Assembly (NCBI GenBank): GCA_963763115.1
Contig: CAVXNM010000030.1
Span: 1 to 64,000, forward strand
Direction: 5' to 3'
Source: CAVQCA01 sp963763115
GTDB lineage: Bacteria > Pseudomonadota > Gammaproteobacteria > UBA9214
Length of the DNA: 64,000 nt
Below the pieces are notes generated by a model that saw nothing but the letters and a program-made list of their open reading frames with translations, had not been told where the DNA came from and searched no databases. Positions 1 to 8,093 of the stretch are shown in pieces. Both the position numbers and the translations under genes were made by a program. Numbering within the stretch: the stretch's first letter is position 1; every line of letters begins with the position of its first letter.

Positions 1-116
1 GCACTCGCACGACGTGCACAGCACTTCGCGCTTCGCACCTGGCTCGACGCACGCTTCTTTGTTCTGCCTGAACACGTTCTGTACACCCTGAGTAACCCCC
101 AGGGCTTTAACCATAT

Positions 117-143
117 GGCCAGGCTTGTCCTGGTCATTTTTTT
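117..143 (+). terminator. Rho-independent terminator
   Basis: The arm GGCCAGG pairs with CCTGGTC (one G-T pair) around a 5-nt loop and is followed by seven T. It ends transcription entering from the left edge, just before the first small gene. Confidence 0.7.
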
Positions 144-168
144 AAACCACTCCTATAAGGAAATCGCC

Positions 169-414
169 ATGTATAACCAAAACATAACAGACATGCTGAT
201 AAACCACTTTGGAACCGAAAGGACCCTGTGTGAAGTCCGGGATGACTATGAAGACCTCGAGTTGATGATAGATCGCGAACGTGCTGCGAGCCCAGATGGT
301 TCACGCCGGCTGGCCGCGCTCAAAGTGCTGGCCCGCCTCCAGTTAAATCTGATCCTAGAGAAGCTCGTTGAGACGCCGGATATAGGAGGTGAATCCACGT
401 TCCCGACGAAGTAG
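169..414 (+). CDS. Small hypothetical protein (81 aa)
   Basis: I do not recognise this protein. The ATG at 169 is chosen because a ribosome binding site (AAGGAAA) lies about 6 nt upstream; the frame is open further left but that part falls inside a terminator hairpin. The product is acidic and soluble, with no signal peptide or membrane segment, and its C-terminal half looks helical. It lies about 100 nt before another small gene on the same strand, and the two may be co-transcribed. Confidence 0.55.
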   Translation: MYNQNITDMLINHFGTERTLCEVRDDYEDLELMIDRERAASPDGSRRLAALKVLARLQLNLILEKLVETPDIGGESTFPTK

Positions 415-518
415 CAACGACCCGCTCGTGGCTGCCCGGCTCAATGCCCGGGCAGCCCCAGCGCCGACGTGGTAGTTTAAATCTCATGCTCGATATTGCT
501 TTCATAAGGAGAAGGCTC

Positions 519-845
519 ATGACGTATGACCCCGATTTAGGATTCTCTAGCGTACAAGTAGCCGGCGCGGTAGCGGAGGCCGCCATGCATGATCTGCGTG
601 TGAATCTCTTTAAGTTTCCCGGCTTCCCGCAGATCGACGTATCCGACGATCCGGACGGCTCATTCACAATCGTGCTAAGTTGGAAGAAAACCTCTTCGGT
701 GCAATTCCAGCTCTCGAAAGCAGAGGCGAAATCAGCCGTGAAGAAGTTCACGTCCGAGACTGGTTATGATCCGGTCATCTTCAAAAAGGTACAGGGTGCA
801 TTGGCCGAGCTTGAAGGAAAGGCATCTCGCTATCGGTCTATATAG
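519..845 (+). CDS. Hypothetical protein (108 aa)
   Basis: The family is not recognised. The ATG at 519 follows a strong ribosome binding site (AAGGAGAAGG), preferred over in-frame codons further left. The product is a small soluble mixed alpha/beta protein with no transmembrane segment. A hairpin terminator follows about 50 nt after the stop, so this is probably the last gene of a short transcript with the gene at 169-414. Confidence 0.6.
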   Translation: MTYDPDLGFSSVQVAGAVAEAAMHDLRVNLFKFPGFPQIDVSDDPDGSFTIVLSWKKTSSVQFQLSKAEAKSAVKKFTSETGYDPVIFKKVQGALAELEGKASRYRSI

Positions 846-894
846 TTGTAAGCCCTGGGGCTGGCGTCCGTAGAACGGAGTGCGACGCCCTCGG

Positions 895-922
895 GACCGA
901 GTGCCTCGTGCTCGGTCTTATT
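895..922 (+). terminator. Terminator-like hairpin
   Basis: GACCGAG pairs with CTCGGTC around a 9-nt loop, followed by a short T-rich stretch (TTATT). It is placed to end the transcript of the gene at 519-845. Confidence 0.5.
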
Positions 923-1045
923 AAGAAACGAATAGTAAGTATAAATACGTATTTGATAGGATGATTGTTTTGTAAGTCACCGAAGGTTTTAAAGGGGTTG
1001 ACATCGCCATTTGGCAGAACAGTCACGCGTTTACCTCTGGCATGA

Positions 1046-1080
1046 CTTGGCTTGGCTTGGCTTGGCTTGGCTTGGCTTGG
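1046..1080. repeat. Seven tandem copies of CTTGG
   Basis: A perfect 5-bp tandem repeat (CTTGG x7) lies in the 440-bp gap between the small genes and the lipoprotein gene. Apart from this repeat and the terminator at 895, I see no gene between 846 and 1287. Such a repeat can change copy number by slippage. It lies about 210 bp upstream of the GTG start at 1288. Confidence 0.9.
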
Positions 1081-1287
1081 CCACATGTTGCCGCTCGACG
1101 GGATCAGGAGACCAGTTACGATAATCAAAAACCCGCTGAAGATTTGACCGTCCTGTCGGCCCGTATTGCGGGTATCAGTCGCTCTGCTGGTATAGCTTGC
1201 GAACCCGCCGACAGCGTAATAACTAGCAAGATGCGGAGCCTAGTGTTATGTTGTGACGCGGAAATTAAGAGTTAAAGGAAAGGAATA

Positions 1288-2826
1288 GTGTACAGGGCAG
1301 TACTTCTGAGCCTCATTCTCCTCACATCGTGCGCTGTACACGACCTTGAGGTCACCCCCGTAGACAGGGAGTCCGCAGAGCCGATCACCGTGAATTCCCC
1401 GGTAAAGGCCCACCTGACCGACGGTTCAACCGTGGTCTTCGAACATGGCATTACAGTCGCGAATGGCCAGGTGACCGGGGATGGCCGAAAGTACGACCTC
1501 ACGCTCGGCTCCAGCGTACGGGTATCATCGATCGCGCTCGATGACGTGGCAGCCATGGAAAGCTACCAGACACCGGTCAATACAGGCAAAACCGTTGCGG
1601 CTTCTGCGGGAATCACTGTAGGGAGTACTGCCGTGGTTATTGCCGGTGTCGTTCTGGCAAAGGCGCTGTTCGGCTCGTGCCCAACGATCTACTCAGTTGA
1701 CGATGGCGCCCCCGTTCTGGAAGCCGAGTCCTTTTCTTACAGCATTGCACCGTCGTTTGAAGCCCGCGATGTCGATCGCCTGAACGTACCGGCCGGAGAT
1801 CGGCAAACCGTCGGGTTGATCGTTCGCAACGAGGCGCTCGAGACGCACTACATCAACCATCTCGAGCTGCTGGAAGTCGTTCATGAGCAAGGACAGCGGG
1901 TTTTCCCCGATCCACAAGGCCAACCGCTGGTTGTCGGCAAGCTTAACGGACCTCTCTCGGCCGTGGATCGCAGGGGTCGGCAAATTACAGGGGTTCTGGA
2001 TCTGCCAGACGGCGCGTCATGGGGTTCGGATGCGGCGCAGCTGCAACGCGCGTCGCTGGACAATTTCGAAGACTATGTAGACCTAGAATTTGAAACACCC
2101 CGTGATTCTGACCAGGTCGCTCTCGTCTTCCGTCTCCGCAACACGCTGCTGAACACGGTGCTTCTTTATGACGTGATGCTGAAGGATCAGGGTTTCCGGG
2201 CACTCGACTGGATGGGACACGACCTGGACCGGTTCTTCGACAAGGCAAAGCTCGGACTGTGGTACCGGGATCGTATGGGCATGCGTATCTCGGTCTGGGA
2301 CGGCGACAAGTTCCGCCAGGTCGCCCGCGTGGGCGACCAGGGCCCCATTGCATGGAAGGATGTCGCCGTGATTCTGCCTGTTCCTGATGTAGACAGGATG
2401 CGCGTCCGCTTGTCATTCGTCGTGGACAATTGGCACATCGACTGGCTGGCGATCTCACCCGAGGTACATCGCGCCGACGTGCGGACCATACCCTTGGCAC
2501 AGGTCGAGGTCCCCGACATGGGTCCGCTGGACGGAGGCCTGGAAAATCTGGCCTCGCCGGATGAATCATATGTGGAAACGCGACCAGGCGAGTCGCTGCA
2601 CGTCAGGTTCGATGTGGGCACCGCTCCTGAAGGCCACTCCCGGACATTTCTGCTGGCTGCGCAGGGTTACTACATTGAATGGATGCGCCATGACTGGCTG
2701 AAGGAGAGTTCACCAATGCCGTTTAAACCTTCAGACGAGTCGTTGATCAGGGCCATCCGACTATGGGAGGCAAAGCGCGACTCATTCCAGAAGCTATTCG
2801 AGTCAACACGGATCGCAGGCAAATGA
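1288..2826 (+). CDS. Large putative lipoprotein (512 aa)
   Basis: The N-terminus MYRAVLLSLILLTSC is a signal peptide ending in a lipobox (LLTSC), so the mature protein should start at Cys15 and be lipid-anchored. A glycine/alanine-rich hydrophobic stretch at about residues 105-130 may be a second membrane-inserting segment, followed by a GSCPT motif and a mostly beta-looking C-terminal domain. Function is not recognised. Start: GTG at 1288 with AAGGAAAGGA upstream. Its stop overlaps the ATG of the next lipoprotein gene (ATGA), so the two are likely co-translated and may act together in the envelope. Confidence 0.75.
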   Translation: MYRAVLLSLILLTSCAVHDLEVTPVDRESAEPITVNSPVKAHLTDGSTVVFEHGITVANGQVTGDGRKYDLTLGSSVRVSSIALDDVAAMESYQTPVNTGKTVAASAGITVGSTAVVIAGVVLAKALFGSCPTIYSVDDGAPVLEAESFSYSIAPSFEARDVDRLNVPAGDRQTVGLIVRNEALETHYINHLELLEVVHEQGQRVFPDPQGQPLVVGKLNGPLSAVDRRGRQITGVLDLPDGASWGSDAAQLQRASLDNFEDYVDLEFETPRDSDQVALVFRLRNTLLNTVLLYDVMLKDQGFRALDWMGHDLDRFFDKAKLGLWYRDRMGMRISVWDGDKFRQVARVGDQGPIAWKDVAVILPVPDVDRMRVRLSFVVDNWHIDWLAISPEVHRADVRTIPLAQVEVPDMGPLDGGLENLASPDESYVETRPGESLHVRFDVGTAPEGHSRTFLLAAQGYYIEWMRHDWLKESSPMPFKPSDESLIRAIRLWEAKRDSFQKLFESTRIAGK

Positions 2827-3296
2827 AGTACCCGTTCTCGCACCTGCTGCTGTGTCTTGTGATCGCTGGTTGTCAGGCAGGCCCACAGATCGAGAACTTC
2901 GAGCACGCACGGCGCCCGGAGGGCATCACCACCAGCATCGAGCTTCGCGGTGGCATCGCTGAACACGACCGTGTTGAGGGCGAGCTGCTTGAGGAACAGG
3001 AGGACGGATTGCTTCTTAACGCCCGACAATCTCGGGATGGCGGCGTCGTAAAGAACCACTTGGTGTTCGTGTCCTATACGGCGATGTTAAACGTGGAGAT
3101 CGAGAAAGTTAACCTGAATGTGCTGGACAAAACAGCCAATCAGGCCGAAAGTTTTGTTTCAACCAAGCGTCTGGAAAAGGATCGAGAAAAGCTCCGCTTG
3201 CTGAGCCGGTTTCCGCAGGGACTGTCTCGTCCGTTGCTCGAGGAGCTGCTAGCAGCCGAGGGGCAAACAACCATCGATGTCATCGGTGGTGAGTGA
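2823..3296 (+). CDS. Putative lipoprotein (157 aa)
   Basis: The N-terminus MKYPFSHLLLCLVIAGC is a typical lipoprotein signal with lipobox VIAGC. The rest is a charged, soluble domain without a recognisable motif. The start at 2823 overlaps the preceding stop as ATGA; the frame is open further left but inside the upstream gene. The overlap with the 512-aa lipoprotein gene implies a two-gene operon with a shared envelope role. Confidence 0.7.
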   Translation: MKYPFSHLLLCLVIAGCQAGPQIENFEHARRPEGITTSIELRGGIAEHDRVEGELLEEQEDGLLLNARQSRDGGVVKNHLVFVSYTAMLNVEIEKVNLNVLDKTANQAESFVSTKRLEKDREKLRLLSRFPQGLSRPLLEELLAAEGQTTIDVIGGE

Positions 3297-3395
3297 TATG
3301 CCTCACACAGGACGCAATCCCTTTTTAGGAAGATCGACGCAAGTCGTATGTCCCATGACAGTCATCCACAAGCACATGACTGTCTGAAATGCAGT

Positions 3396-3710
3396 TCAGG
3401 AACGCGGTGGCAACCCGTGCACCATAGTGAGGAACTTGAGTTTCGTCCCGACTCTGCGATGCTCGGAAAGCGCCTGATAGGCGGGATCGTTGTACCAGCC
3501 ACGTGCAGCATCTTCAGACGGGAAAGTAAAGATCACCACGCGCCCTGTCAGCGGTTCGCGCCCCTCGAAGGTTTCCGAGAAATCGTCGTAGGTGAAAAAT
3601 TCTCCCCCGTGCCTGTTAAGTATACGAAAGAAGCCCTTCTCGTAGATGCGGTATACCCCGGCATCTTCGATCTCGAAATTAGCGATCATATACACCGGTA
3701 TGTTTGACAT
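3396..3710 (-). CDS. DUF1330 domain protein (104 aa)
   Basis: The sequence follows the DUF1330 pattern: an N-terminal strand (PVYMIANFEI), then the conserved segment LTGRVVIFTFPS followed by ARGWYNDPAYQ, as in dimeric alpha/beta-barrel proteins of the family. Length is normal for the family (about 100 aa). It is monocistronic and convergent with the lipoprotein operon. The biochemical role of DUF1330 proteins is not established. Confidence 0.85.
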   Translation of the reverse strand: MSNIPVYMIANFEIEDAGVYRIYEKGFFRILNRHGGEFFTYDDFSETFEGREPLTGRVVIFTFPSEDAARGWYNDPAYQALSEHRRVGTKLKFLTMVHGLPPRS

Positions 3711-4578
3711 AGGGTTGACTTTTTACCTTTGACTCAAAGTAGTGCATAACGATATAGTTGCACATATCAACTGTGTACCAATCAGAATCTATTCGATCAA
3801 GGAGGTTCGCAGTATCAATGGCTGATGTGTGATGTACTCATGTGGGAAGGATACATCACGAGAGGACTCCTCTTACCGGACTTCTGATGGGTTGTTTGTA
3901 TTGCCAATCGGCATGAATACAAAACATGATTTCTTCTGCTTCATAATGTTTATTATCTCAGAAAGATGCGCGGCGGTACGAACACCAATTACTACCTGGT
4001 AAACACGCATCCGACTCCTGAACCTCTTGTTCAGAATTCTGCGTCCTGAGTGCTTCGAGCCAGTGCATGGTGCGAAACGCCTGCCGCCAAGCACGACGCA
4101 CCCGCGCGAAGCACTCAGAACCAGGTTCGCGGCTGAACACCTCCCCCCTCTGCATCACCTGCGCATCCCACAAAAAGTGATTTTCCCGCGAAAAATCCCC
4201 AGAAAAAATTTCAAAGAATAAATCGCTTACTTGCTCATCCTTCACCCCTCGCTGGGCCGGAGGCCCAGTCAATACATAGAACCCGATCCCGGGACCCGGG
4301 ACCCTTTTCTGAATCTGTTCAACGGCGATATGGGGTCCCCGTAAACACTTTTTGAAACGCAGCACGCCCGAAAACTGAACATGGTGAACTGTTACTTACA
4401 TAGATTTTCTTGACATGCCGGAAAAACTATTAACTTTTTGATTATGTTGATAAAACATCGATTTTTACAAGCCTCTCGAAATGCTCGGCCAAATTGGTAA
4501 TCTTTAAAGTTAAACAAGGTGATAAAAATTGCGGTATCAGCAGCAAGAACAACACGGGGTGAAGGAGCCACCGGAACG
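3711..4578. other. Non-coding stretch, no gene seen
   Basis: No convincing coding sequence on either strand. Composition is AT-rich near 3900-3960 and 4380-4520. A perfect hairpin lies at 4251-4267 (CTGGGCC/GGCCCAG), with GC-rich inverted sequences near 4285-4312. This could be the eroded interior of the element that carried the integrase at 4809. Confidence 0.5.
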
Positions 4579-4788
4579 ATGTTCCTTGAACCAGAGAAAC
4601 TAGTTGAACTGACAGACTGCAAGCGAAGGTCGGACCAGATCCGCTGGCTACGAAACCGAGGTTACCGGTTCGAAGTCTCGGCCACCGGCAGGCCGAAGGT
4701 ATTGATTGATGAGGTTCGTAACAAACTGCTTGGACCAGGAACCGTGAAATCAAAGGGTTGCCGGCCGCGCTTGGAACTGGTTAAGTAA
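4579..4788 (+). CDS. DUF4224 small protein, probable recombination directionality factor
   Basis: The protein starts MFLEPEKLVELTDCKRRSDQ and continues with IRWLRNRGYRFEV and GRPKV, the signature of the DUF4224 family found next to phage integrases. It is about 69 aa and probably folds as a small winged-helix DNA-binding protein. ATG 4579 is chosen over an upstream start because GAAGGAG precedes it and the conserved region starts there. It lies 20 bp before the integrase gene; in such pairs the small protein is inferred to help excision or control integrase expression. Confidence 0.8.
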   Translation: MFLEPEKLVELTDCKRRSDQIRWLRNRGYRFEVSATGRPKVLIDEVRNKLLGPGTVKSKGCRPRLELVK

Positions 4789-4808
4789 ACCAAATATATC
4801 GTCGATCC

Positions 4809-5786
4809 ATGGGACGCCGCCGCAAGAGCAATTTTCATTTACCACCCCGCATGAGACTGAAGCACGGGGCGTATTACTATACGCCTCGCGTGAACGGCAA
4901 GCAGAAGTGCATCCACCTGTCCCGTGACTATGCGGAAGCATTAGCGCTATGGGCGGAGCACGAGGGACGCGAAGGCAAGAATAACGGCCTGATCTCCGGG
5001 ATAATCGATCGATTCATTCGGGAGGTACTACCAAGCTACTCCCCGAAAACCAAGGAGGATTACTTGCGTTACTGCGGAGACCTGCGCAACGTGTTCGGAG
5101 ACGTAGCCATTGACGATCTCAAGCCACACGAGATCACCACTTACTTGCGCCGCTCTACGCACAAAGTACAGGCCAATCGGCAGATCGCTTTACTGTCCCG
5201 CATGTACACTGTCGCGGTAACAGAATGGGGATGGCTGGACTTCAATCCGTGCAAACAGGTCAGTCGGAACCCGGAAAAACACCGGGAGCGCTACATCACC
5301 GATGTGGAGCTTGGACAGTTGAAGGAATCAGCTAGCCCGCAGATGCGATGCATCATTGAATTGGCGTATCTGACGGCATCTCGAAAAGGTGACCTGCTGA
5401 AGATCCGTCTTGGCGACATCAAACCGGACGGACTGCACATAAAGCAACAGAAAACAGGAAAGTATCAAATCTATAACTGGTCACCGGCATTGCGCGAAGT
5501 CGTTGCCCAATCGAAGCGGTTGCGTCGACGTGCCTCTTCGTTGTTTCTTTTTGCTACCCGGGACGGCACGCCGTACACGGTGAGCGGGTTCAATTCGATC
5601 TGGCGCCGCCTGAAAACCAGGGCAGGTTTGGCGGATATTCACTTTCACGACTTGCGTGCGAAGGCGGTTACAGACGCCAAGCGACTGCACGGACGGGACT
5701 TCGCACAGGCGCTTGCCGGGCACGCTTCAGGTGACATGACCGACGCCTACGTTTGGGATAATCCGAACGTGGCGCCGCTAAAATAA
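4809..5786 (+). CDS. int: Tyrosine-type site-specific integrase (325 aa)
   Basis: Catalytic features of the phage integrase family are visible: the first Arg region (LTASRKGDLLKIRLGDI, about residues 188-205), the H-x-x-R box (FHDLRAKAVTDA) and the C-terminal LAGH...DAYVW segment with the Tyr nucleophile. The N-terminal 150 residues form the usual arm- and core-binding domains. The gene reads toward a copy of the tRNA-Pro 3' end that begins 60 bp after its stop, so tRNA-Pro is its likely target. It lies just outside the repeat-bounded 21-kb island, implying tandem elements. Confidence 0.9.
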   Translation: MGRRRKSNFHLPPRMRLKHGAYYYTPRVNGKQKCIHLSRDYAEALALWAEHEGREGKNNGLISGIIDRFIREVLPSYSPKTKEDYLRYCGDLRNVFGDVAIDDLKPHEITTYLRRSTHKVQANRQIALLSRMYTVAVTEWGWLDFNPCKQVSRNPEKHRERYITDVELGQLKESASPQMRCIIELAYLTASRKGDLLKIRLGDIKPDGLHIKQQKTGKYQIYNWSPALREVVAQSKRLRRRASSLFLFATRDGTPYTVSGFNSIWRRLKTRAGLADIHFHDLRAKAVTDAKRLHGRDFAQALAGHASGDMTDAYVWDNPNVAPLK

Positions 5787-5845
5787 AGGACAGAAGGCAG
5801 AATAAAGACAGCTGCCATCTGAGCTGCCGCCTAAGCTGTTGTTTA

Positions 5846-5893
<48 letters not shown>

Positions 5894-5951
5894 TGATTTT
5901 CAAACTGCGCCTATCTTACTCTTTTATATAATAATTACACCCCTCTTCTGC

Positions 5952-6020
5952 GTCTAAAATTATCGCGAATTTAGGCCAATAACGCGTTGTTTTCGCTGAA
6001 TACGTCTAATGGTTTTAGAC
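5952..6020. repeat. TTTTAGAC-type motifs, candidate arm sites (left)
   Basis: GTCTAAAA at 5952-5959 and TTTTAGAC at 6013-6020, with a CGTCTAA/TTAGACG hairpin at 6003-6021, lie just inside the left repeat. The same TTTTAGAC word occurs twice just inside the right repeat (26797-26804, 26817-26824). The arrangement resembles integrase arm-type binding sites. Apart from these and the tRNA fragment at 6218, I see no gene between 5894 and 6634. Confidence 0.45.
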
Positions 6021-6217
6021 GTTCGAGTACCTGCAGGTTCACTTGAATATCAATTCGCCATGTGGAGCACCACTAGTCCGCGGTCGAATAGCAGAACTTA
6101 ATTGAAGCTGCCAAGTTGGTGTGCGGAGAAATCTCCCTCAAAAGTCACGCACCGGTTTTGTTGAATCAAAATGCGGCTGCGGGACCTATCGCAACCGCTT
6201 AATTTTACTTCTTAAAA

Positions 6218-6262
6218 TGGCGTGCCAGGAGAGACTCGAACTCCCGAGCGCATGCTTCGTAG
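6218..6262 (-). other. tRNA-Arg(ACG)-like 3' fragment
   Basis: On the minus strand the segment reads as anticodon loop CTACGAA (anticodon ACG), 3' anticodon strand, T arm GGGAG-TTCGAGT-CTCTC, acceptor strand and CCA. The 5' half of a tRNA is absent on the + strand beyond 6262. This is the portion normally duplicated when an element integrates into a tRNA gene, so it may be a leftover attachment site of another element. Confidence 0.55.
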
Positions 6263-6634
6263 CTTTAAATACATTCTGTAACTAATTGTTATTATTAACC
6301 TATAGGCGGTCACGCCCATTGCATTTTGCAGTACTGAGCATCACCGGGCAGGACTATGCCCGTCAAAAGTTCGGCACAAGACAGGCCTCAGAAGATAAAT
6401 GATCCCGGCCGGGGGGCTTATCTCATACTAAGTTAATCCGGGTGTTGATTTGCTCTAAATATTGAACCACTCTTGCACGCACAATTGACCCGTTCTCTAA
6501 ACTAAATTTGATTTGCCTGCATGCGTGAAGTAATTCTTGACCTGAGTAGGTTAACGTAGAAATGCAAACTTGGGTCAAACGGGCATAAAAATCAACAGCC
6601 CGAAACCCCGGTCCCTTTGCAAAAGACTTTTTTG

Positions 6635-7735
6635 ATGAGACGCTTTCAGAACGGTGGGACACAGCCCTTCAAGACGCAGGAGATCTTCAACAACTGGGAT
6701 GTTGTCACGCAGGGCTGGTACCTGATTGCGAAACTTACCGCAGTCCGAAAGGGACAGGTGCAGGCCTTCGAGCTCTGCGGCCAACGCATCGTAATCTTCC
6801 GCGGACAGGACGGACGGCTCCGCTGCCTGGATTCATTCTGCCCCCACATGGGCACCGACCTCGCCATCGGACGAGTCACCGGAAACGAGCTTCGCTGCTT
6901 CTTTCATCACTGGAAGTTTACAGGTGACGGACACTGCTCGAACATTCCCTGCGGCGAGAAAATGCCCCAACGGGCTCGTCTGAAAAGCTATGACGTCCGC
7001 GAGAAGTACGGCTTCATCTGGGTTTGGCCGGATACCCGGGCCGCAGGTCCGGTTCCGGAGTATCCGGAACTCGAAGGCCAGGACGTCTATGCGATTCCAG
7101 GCCGCCGCTACATCCGGAACTGCCACCTCACCGTCAACATGATCAATGGCCTGGACGCCCAGCACCTCAGGACGGTTCACAAAATCTCAATTGATATGCA
7201 ATTGAAAACCCGGAACGAAGCCGAGGGACGCATAATCGAGTTCCAGATGGAAGGACCGATTCCCGAGGGCTCACGCATCCAAACACTCTTACACCGTATC
7301 CTGGACGGACGCTACGCCTATAGTATGCGCTATATTGATGCGACCATCGGACTGCTCCGAATCCTCGAACAGGTGCGCTGGTTTGGAAAGTTTCCTGCCG
7401 AGCCGGCCCGGATGATTTTTGCGTACACGCCTCTTTCCCCTGGAAAGACGCAGGTGCAACCCATCTTCATTGCCCGCAAGCCCGATTCGTTCCTGGGACA
7501 ATTCAAGGCCTACGGACTCCTGGCGGCGATGGCCTTCGGTTTTTTCTGGCTCCGAGATGAAGACGGAAAAGTCTATGACAACATCCGGTTTCAGCCCAAC
7601 GCCCTCCTCAAAATCGACCAAGGCGTTGCTCGCTTCATTCAATACGTCAACCGGCTGAGGCTGTCGCAGTGGTCCACCACAGGAAACTACCCACAGCCAT
7701 CCAAGGGTCGGAACCATGACCTCGTTTCCTCGTGA
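6635..7735 (+). CDS. Rieske [2Fe-2S] non-heme iron oxygenase (366 aa)
   Basis: The Rieske cluster motif C-x-H...C-x-x-H is visible as CPHMGT followed 15 residues on by CFFHHW. The C-terminal half fits the catalytic domain of Rieske oxygenases of the cholesterol-desaturase/KshA type, but its mononuclear iron site is less clear: ...NGLDAQHLRTVH supplies D/H ligands. ATG 6635 is chosen; a TTG lies 18 nt upstream. It overlaps the Mpo1-like gene by 20 nt. A paralog with similar length and motif spacing lies at 20097-21140. The substrate is unknown; a lipid or polycycle is inferred from the neighbours. Confidence 0.85.
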   Translation: MRRFQNGGTQPFKTQEIFNNWDVVTQGWYLIAKLTAVRKGQVQAFELCGQRIVIFRGQDGRLRCLDSFCPHMGTDLAIGRVTGNELRCFFHHWKFTGDGHCSNIPCGEKMPQRARLKSYDVREKYGFIWVWPDTRAAGPVPEYPELEGQDVYAIPGRRYIRNCHLTVNMINGLDAQHLRTVHKISIDMQLKTRNEAEGRIIEFQMEGPIPEGSRIQTLLHRILDGRYAYSMRYIDATIGLLRILEQVRWFGKFPAEPARMIFAYTPLSPGKTQVQPIFIARKPDSFLGQFKAYGLLAAMAFGFFWLRDEDGKVYDNIRFQPNALLKIDQGVARFIQYVNRLRLSQWSTTGNYPQPSKGRNHDLVSS

Positions 7736-8093
7736 CCGGAACGGAAATCCAACACTCGAATCCTGGGATCTTTTCGTTGTCCGCCACCAGAAGCCCTCCA
7801 ATCTGGCGGGGCACTTCATCAGCTTCCTGCTTTTTTACGGCTCGCCTCTAATTGCGCTGCTTACCTCCCAGCCGATGTGGCTGGTCGGGTTCTTCATCTC
7901 CGGTGGTGTAGGGGCGCTCAGCCACCACCTCACCGGCGACGGAAAGGTCAACCTCCACGAGGCTACGTCGTCTCCCCGGGTTGTCTTCTACGTCACGATT
8001 CTTTTCGCAAAACTCGCGCTCCGGACCTACCAAAATGATATCAATCGCGCGAATGCGCGATATCAGGAACTGCTGCGACTCACCCGTAACTGA
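7716..8093 (+). CDS. Mpo1-like (DUF962) membrane protein (125 aa)
   Basis: The pattern FVVRHQKPSN followed by LAGH, two or more hydrophobic segments (about residues 30-65 and 85-105) and SHH fits the Mpo1/DUF962 family. Yeast Mpo1 is an Fe2+-dependent dioxygenase acting on 2-hydroxy fatty acids at a membrane. The gene overlaps the upstream Rieske gene by 20 nt and the downstream opposite-strand asparagine synthetase gene by 14 nt. A homologous domain is fused to the amidohydrolase at 16618-18744. Function here is inferred from family only. Confidence 0.7.
   Translation: MTSFPRDRNGNPTLESWDLFVVRHQKPSNLAGHFISFLLFYGSPLIALLTSQPMWLVGFFISGGVGALSHHLTGDGKVNLHEATSSPRVVFYVTILFAKLALRTYQNDINRANARYQELLRLTRN

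Noticed and set aside
4251..4312. Strong GC hairpins left of the DUF4224 gene
   Set aside because: No T run on either side and no neighbouring gene end, so not called as a terminator.
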